11,189 nt of DNA from positions 43 through 11,231 of the forward strand of contig JAHEGL010000069.1 in NCBI GenBank assembly GCA_024645145.1, read 5' to 3'. Origin of the DNA: Planktotalea sp. (GTDB taxonomy: Bacteria > Pseudomonadota > Alphaproteobacteria > Rhodobacterales > Rhodobacteraceae). Below the pieces are notes generated by a model. It saw only the letters and a program-made list of their open reading frames with translations. It did not search any database and was not told the DNA's origin. Of this stretch, positions 8,050 to 11,189 are shown one piece after another (within the stretch, counting starts at the first letter, position 1; every line of letters begins with the position of its first letter). Position numbers and translations under genes: made by a program.

Positions 8050-8675
8050 TCCAAATGTGCCTTGATCACGCTCAATGTATCGTTTGCGATGCTATCGATA
8101 TCACGCGCTGCATCAATGATGCGAAACCGCTCAGGCGCGGAGGACGCAAGATCAAGAAAGCCGGTGCGCATAGCACGTTGCAGATCAGCGCCAAAATCTT
8201 CAAACCGACTGTCGATGCTATCCCGTTCGACAGCGCGGCTGTGAGAGATGTCTGGGTCCATATCGAAAAGCAGCGTCAAATCCGGTTCGCGTCCGATCAT
8301 CAGATCATGCAATTGATCAACCAACGCGCGCAAGTCCCCTCGGCTAAGGCCTTGATACATTCGTGTGCTATCTGCGAAGCGATCACAGATCACAACCTTT
8401 CCAGCAGCAAGGGCAGGAAGGATCGTACGCTCCATATGGTCACGTCGGGCTGCGGTAAAAAGCAAAATTTCTGTTTCTGCTGACCAACGATCTGGATCGC
8501 CCTGCAAGACCAACGCGCGAATTTCTTCAGCCCCCTCAGAGCCACCAGGTTCGCGGGTCAACACAACTTCAAACCCGTCAGCTTCCAAAGATGTAGCAAG
8601 GCGTTTGGCCTGCGTTGATTTACCGGAGCCATCAATGCCTTCAAAGCTGATGAAGCGCCCTTTGGCCACATTCAT
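8046..8675 (-). CDS. tmk: Thymidylate kinase (dTMP kinase)
   Basis: A 209-residue enzyme that phosphorylates dTMP to dTDP with ATP in the cytoplasm, essential for dTTP supply. The P-loop 'FEGIDGSGKST' covers 11-21, 'TREPGG' at 40-45 and the 'DRF' motif at 98-100 followed by 'DSTRMYQG' are the nucleotide- and dTMP-binding signatures. The LID region is around 'RAVERDSIDSRFE' (147-159). Length and motif spacing are normal. Its ATG is four bases after the carboxypeptidase stop, with a possible AAGGA Shine-Dalgarno sequence inside the end of that gene. Its own stop overlaps the holB start. This links nucleotide supply and clamp loading to a cell-wall gene. Confidence 0.97.
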   Translation of the reverse strand: MNVAKGRFISFEGIDGSGKSTQAKRLATSLEADGFEVVLTREPGGSEGAEEIRALVLQGDPDRWSAETEILLFTAARRDHMERTILPALAAGKVVICDRFADSTRMYQGLSRGDLRALVDQLHDLMIGREPDLTLLFDMDPDISHSRAVERDSIDSRFEDFGADLQRAMRTGFLDLASSAPERFRIIDAARDIDSIANDTLSVIKAHLE

Positions 8676-8679
8676 TATG

Positions 8680-9858
8680 TTATGATCCTTGATCAGCTGG
8701 TGCAGCAGGTTGCTCGTTCAACTGCTCGATCAGCAACTGCGCGACAGTGCCAATGCGCGATGTGAAGCCACCTGCGGGCACTTCATTCCCTGCGACCAAC
8801 GGAATACGTGTTTCGGGCAAGCCGGGAGGGGTAATTACGAGCTCTGCAATCTGTTGATCTTTGGTGATTGGCGCAGTGATTGGCCCGTTGTAAATGACTT
8901 CCGCTTTCACATCGTCCTGAGACGTTACAGGCATAAGCATTGATACATCTTCAAGTGGGACAAGCAGTACTTTCTGATCGCGCCCCATCCAAACATCAGC
9001 GCTCGCGACAGCCGTTCCGGCTTTAGCAACCGGTTTCACCGCGAACTGGCGAAAGGCCCAGTTGACGATGGATTCGGCTTCTTCCGCGCGCGCTTGCGCG
9101 GATTGGAGACCCGAAATCACAAAAATCACGCGGCGGTCACGTTGTTTCGCGGACCCGACAAGACCGTAGCCTGCTTCCTGAGTGTGACCGGTCTTGAGAC
9201 CGTCGGCCCCAATCCCCAGTGCCAACAAAGGATTGCGATTGCGTGTGTTTTGCGGCGCGCGACCATCAAACTTAAATTCCCGCTCAGAGAATAGCGGATA
9301 AAAATTTGGGAAATCCGTGATCAAGCGGTTCGCAAGAAGCGCCAGATCGCGCATGGACATACGATGCCCGGCTTGTGGCCAACCGTTTGAGTTGGTGAAG
9401 GTCGAATTGGTCATACCAAGCTGCTGTGCGCGTTGGGTCATAAAGCGCGCAAATCCCGCTTCAGTGCCATTCGGGCTAAGGGCCTCTGCGATTACGGCGC
9501 ATGCGTCGTTTCCTGAAAGCACGACGATCCCGCGAATGAGATCTTCGACCGAAATACGGTCTGTCGTGTCCAAAAACATTGTTGAGCCGCCATACGACAT
9601 TGCATGTTTTGAGACTGGCAACTTTTCATCAAGCGAGAGACGCCCATCGCGCAAGGCTTCAAACGCAATGTAGAGTGTCATCAGCTTGGACATCGACGCT
9701 GGTGGTAGCATCTGGTCTGCATTCTTGTTGAGCAAAACCGTTCCAGTGGTTTGATCAATGACGAAAGCAGAGGTTGCTCGGGTCTCGAATGCAACAGCTG
9801 GCACAGCCAGTAGAAATGGCAGAGCTAAAGCAATACCGACAGAGATAAGGCGGCGCAT
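8680..9858 (-). CDS. dacA: D-alanyl-D-alanine carboxypeptidase (PBP5/6 family, peptidase S11)
   Basis: A 392-residue periplasmic low-molecular-mass penicillin-binding protein that trims the terminal D-Ala from peptidoglycan stem peptides. A signal peptide occupies about residues 1-23 (basic 'MRR', hydrophobic core, cleavage after 'AVA'). The active-site motifs are complete: SxxK as Ser55-Met-Ser-Lys58, SxN as Ser115-Gly-Asn117 and KTG at 222-224. The C-terminal half fits the beta-rich PBP5 C-terminal domain ('VWMGRDQKVLLVPLEDVS'), and the end ('GTVAQLLIEQL') resembles the amphipathic membrane anchor of this family, followed by a short Pro/Ala tail. The start is backed by a strong Shine-Dalgarno sequence at 9865-9872. 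It follows the SPOR-domain gene by 26 bases, so the two are probably co-transcribed. Confidence 0.95.
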   Translation of the reverse strand: MRRLISVGIALALPFLLAVPAVAFETRATSAFVIDQTTGTVLLNKNADQMLPPASMSKLMTLYIAFEALRDGRLSLDEKLPVSKHAMSYGGSTMFLDTTDRISVEDLIRGIVVLSGNDACAVIAEALSPNGTEAGFARFMTQRAQQLGMTNSTFTNSNGWPQAGHRMSMRDLALLANRLITDFPNFYPLFSEREFKFDGRAPQNTRNRNPLLALGIGADGLKTGHTQEAGYGLVGSAKQRDRRVIFVISGLQSAQARAEEAESIVNWAFRQFAVKPVAKAGTAVASADVWMGRDQKVLLVPLEDVSMLMPVTSQDDVKAEVIYNGPITAPITKDQQIAELVITPPGLPETRIPLVAGNEVPAGGFTSRIGTVAQLLIEQLNEQPAAPADQGS

Positions 9859-9864
9859 AAATGG

Positions 9865-9872
9865 CCCTCCCT
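9865..9872 (-). promoter_or_regulatory. Strong Shine-Dalgarno site for the carboxypeptidase gene
   Basis: On the minus strand this reads AGGGAGGG, six bases before the ATG at 9858. It lies in the 26-base gap after the SPOR gene and suggests efficient independent initiation rather than coupling. Confidence 0.7.
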
Positions 9873-9884
9873 CGCGTTTATGAA

Positions 9885-10736
9885 TCAGTTGATGACAGCA
9901 TAAGCGTCTGCGAAGCCGGATGCCTTAATCTTTTTCAGCAATGCGCTGCGTTCGGCACTTGTTTGCGCAGGACCGACCAGCACGCGCCAGAAGGTCTTGT
10001 CAGAGCTGTTGGATTTCTTGACCGTTGGCACCACGCCCGCGACACGCATTGCTTCAGCGCTATTGTTGGCATTTTGCTCAACGCTGAAGATTCCGAGCTG
10101 GATGAAGGGTTTGCTCAGACTATTGGAAGTAGGCTTGGGCTTTGGTGGTGTTGGTGCGGAACTAGGTGTTGCGCTTGCAACAGCACCGGCTGTTGGCGCA
10201 AGAGCCGTTTCTTCAATCGCATTAGGCGCATCAACCTGCGGCGCTGCTTCTGGCGCAGGTGCGCTTTCCGCGACCGCTTCACGACGAAGCGCTGTAACGT
10301 TCAGTTTAGACGGTTGACCCGCAAGCATACCAAGTGTTGCAGCTGCATCTGAAGGGACCTGAAGGCGGAGGTCTGGATTTTCGCGTTCACGGCGGAACAG
10401 CGCACCGATCACAAACTTGCCATTCTTCTCGTTGCGAATAATCACACGTTCCCGATCTTTGACATCAGGGTGTGCAACCCAAACACCACCAAGCGATGGT
10501 CTGCCATCCCAAAGGCCACTTTCGGTGACCTGAAACACATCCGGCGCTTCTGTATCACGTTCCACCAATTTGACAGAACGTGACGGATCTCCATTAACAA
10601 ATTCGTTAGCTTTGGGTTTGGATTGTAGGAAAGAAGGTCCTTGCCCATCTTGACACCCGGCAAGCGCGACTGTCGAAATTAACGACAGCGCAAGCCATTT
10701 GCTCCGCTTTGGTTCTAATCCTGTGGTGGTGTTCAT
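9885..10736 (-). CDS. SPOR-domain lipoprotein with a degenerate RlpA-like (DPBB) domain
   Basis: A 283-residue protein from the chosen ATG at 10736. An upstream in-frame ATG at 10817 would bury the lipoprotein signal behind 27 residues; the Shine-Dalgarno GAAGGG at 10743-10748 and the signal both favour 10736. Residues 13-28 form a lipoprotein signal with lipobox 'ALAGC' (Cys28). Residues about 70-150 resemble the RlpA double-psi beta-barrel ('AHPDVKDRERVIIRNEKNG', 'AAATLGMLAG'), then comes an Ala/Pro-rich linker (154-207) and a SPOR domain (208-283, 'FIQLGIFSVEQNA', 'WRVLVGP') that binds denuded septal peptidoglycan. His89 fits the catalytic His of RlpA, but the Asp of the 'NDRGPF' motif is replaced ('LFRREREN', Phe114). 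It is probably a septal peptidoglycan-binding outer-membrane lipoprotein without transglycosylase activity. It leads the cell-wall/replication cluster. Confidence 0.85.
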   Translation of the reverse strand: MNTTTGLEPKRSKWLALSLISTVALAGCQDGQGPSFLQSKPKANEFVNGDPSRSVKLVERDTEAPDVFQVTESGLWDGRPSLGGVWVAHPDVKDRERVIIRNEKNGKFVIGALFRRERENPDLRLQVPSDAAATLGMLAGQPSKLNVTALRREAVAESAPAPEAAPQVDAPNAIEETALAPTAGAVASATPSSAPTPPKPKPTSNSLSKPFIQLGIFSVEQNANNSAEAMRVAGVVPTVKKSNSSDKTFWRVLVGPAQTSAERSALLKKIKASGFADAYAVIN

Positions 10737-10742
10737 TGTTCG

Positions 10743-10748
10743 CCCTTC
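10743..10748 (-). promoter_or_regulatory. Shine-Dalgarno site fixing the SPOR lipoprotein start
   Basis: The minus strand reads GAAGGG six bases before ATG 10736. Together with the lipobox position this selects 10736 over the upstream ATG at 10817. Confidence 0.65.
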
Positions 10749-10870
10749 ACCCCAAAACCTACGCACTCTGGCCGATATTTCGGTCTTTGCTGTGCACGCG
10801 ATCTTCAAAATTGACATTTATGTCTTAATTGCTTACGCGTAATGTAGCCTTGTTTTGCTCACATGAAAAG

Positions 10871-10893
10871 TCCGCAGCACATGGCTGGGCGGA
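10871..10893 (-). terminator. Imperfect stem-loop followed by a short T-run on the minus strand
   Basis: TCCGC-AGC pairs with GCT-(GG bulge)-GCGGA around an ACATG loop, giving eight base pairs with one two-base bulge. On the minus strand it is followed by CTTTTC, a weak T-run. It could stop leftward transcription or act in the leader of the SPOR operon. The short T-run and the bulge make it uncertain. Confidence 0.25.
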
Positions 10894-10943
10894 AAAATGG
10901 TCAACTGTTATCCAATTGAGTGTGTTTTCCTGCGCTTGGGCTC

Positions 10944-10972
10944 TTGAGCTTGTCCGATTGCTTGGGTATGGA
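10944..10972 (+). promoter_or_regulatory. Putative sigma-70 promoter of tRNA-Ser
   Basis: TTGAGC (10944-10949), a 17-base spacer and TATGGA (10967-10972) match the -35/-10 layout. Transcription would begin within a few bases of the tRNA 5' end at 10982, giving a very short leader. Inferred from spacing and partial consensus only. Confidence 0.45.
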
Positions 10973-10981
10973 TGCGGCGTC

Positions 10982-11071
10982 GGAGGCTTGGCAGAGTGGT
11001 CGAATGCACCGGTCTTGAAAACCGACGAGGGTGAAAGTCCTCCCAGGGTTCGAATCCCTGAGCCTCCGCCA
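10982..11071 (+). tRNA. tRNA-Ser (anticodon UGA), CCA encoded
   Basis: A class II tRNA with a long variable arm. The acceptor stem GGAGGCT (10982-10988) pairs with AGCCTCC (11061-11067), the discriminator is G11068 and CCA is encoded at 11069-11071. The anticodon loop CTTGAAA (11014-11020) holds TGA at 11016-11018, reading UCA and other UCN serine codons by wobble. The variable arm stem is GAGG/CCTC (11027-11030 with 11039-11042). The T arm is CAGGG-TTCGAAT-CCCTG (11044-11060). The top anticodon-stem pair is a C-A mismatch (11009/11025), which is tolerable. Discriminator G and the long arm agree with serine identity. Confidence 0.97.
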
Positions 11072-11189
11072 TTATCACTTGAAATCCTGGCGAAACCATT
11101 GAAATGCAAAGTTTTATTGTGTTTTTTAGATCTTACCTCTAGCTTGGGCGAAGTGTGGAACTACATTTGGACCTACAAAATGATTTTAA
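11072..11189. other. AT-rich sequence downstream of tRNA-Ser, no gene seen
   Basis: These 118 bases contain 41 G or C by hand count (about 35%), clearly lower than the flanking genes. There is a T-rich run at about 11111-11129 but no convincing hairpin in front of it, so I do not call a terminator. No coding frame or repeat of the tRNA 3' end is visible before the window ends. Confidence 0.6.

Larger units (their letters stand above)
10737..10981. other. Divergent intergenic region between the SPOR operon and tRNA-Ser
   Basis: No credible gene is seen here. The leftward operon promoter must lie within it, but I find no minus-strand -35/-10 pair of good quality. Two symmetric elements are visible: GACAT-TT-ATGTC at 10813-10824 and an imperfect stem-loop at 10871-10893. 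A plausible + strand tRNA promoter lies at its right end. Confidence 0.6.

Noticed and set aside
7695..8483. A 262-codon open frame on the + strand opposite holB and tmk
   Set aside because: It is fully antisense to two genes with complete catalytic motifs, and its translation is rich in His, Arg, Gln and Cys with no recognisable domain. It is a by-product of codon bias.
10811..10839. TTGACA on the + strand as a -35 box for rightward transcription
   Set aside because: At 17-18 bases downstream the sequence is TACGCG or ACGCGT, a poor -10 box, and the element is about 170 bases before the tRNA, which has a better placed candidate.
10825..11109. A 94-codon open frame on the minus strand containing 'SGIRTLGGLSPSSVFKTGAFDHS'
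   Set aside because: This peptide is the antisense translation of the tRNA-Ser gene, a well-known source of spurious protein annotations. There is no independent evidence of coding.

Overview
This window looks like a chromosomal segment of an alphaproteobacterium, most likely Rhodobacterales (Roseobacter-like). This rests on the codon style, the moderate GC content and the gene order SPOR/RlpA-like lipoprotein - D,D-carboxypeptidase - tmk - holB - TatD hydrolase - MBL hydrolase. The placement comes from family resemblance and gene order, not from a database search.

Left edge (1-1241, + strand): the 3' part of a large acidic protein with two PA14-like beta-sandwich repeats separated by Pro/Glu-rich linkers. 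The first linker is a perfect hexanucleotide array encoding Glu-Pro. The second PA14 repeat is cut by an in-frame TAA at 1065-1067, and a recognisable domain tail continues in the same frame to 1241. The gene therefore appears to be degenerating or truncated.

Middle left (1316-4304, + strand): a tight three-gene operon with two 4-base ATGA overlaps. It encodes a DapA/NAL-superfamily lyase, a cyclic amidohydrolase of the hydantoinase/dihydropyrimidinase family, and an Asp/Glu/hydantoin racemase. The hydantoinase keeps its whole metal-ligand set and the racemase keeps both catalytic cysteines. The DapA-like protein keeps the Schiff-base lysine but has lost the residues that define true dihydrodipicolinate synthase. 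No N-carbamoylase is present. The operon reads as a small catabolic pathway of unknown substrate, and it is the most original content of the window. A 6-bp inverted repeat lies just before its ribosome binding site.

Right two thirds (4336-10736, - strand): a long co-directional series, in transcription order SPOR/RlpA-like lipoprotein, penicillin-binding D-Ala-D-Ala carboxypeptidase, thymidylate kinase, DNA polymerase III delta' subunit, TatD-family nuclease, MBL-fold hydrolase and AEC-family permease. Most junctions overlap or are separated by fewer than 30 bases. The run combines cell-wall maturation with dTTP supply and replisome loading. The permease is the last gene and converges on the hydantoinase operon.

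Right edge (10737-11189): a 245-base divergent intergenic region, then tRNA-Ser(UGA) on the + strand with an encoded CCA, then 118 bases of AT-rich DNA with no gene.
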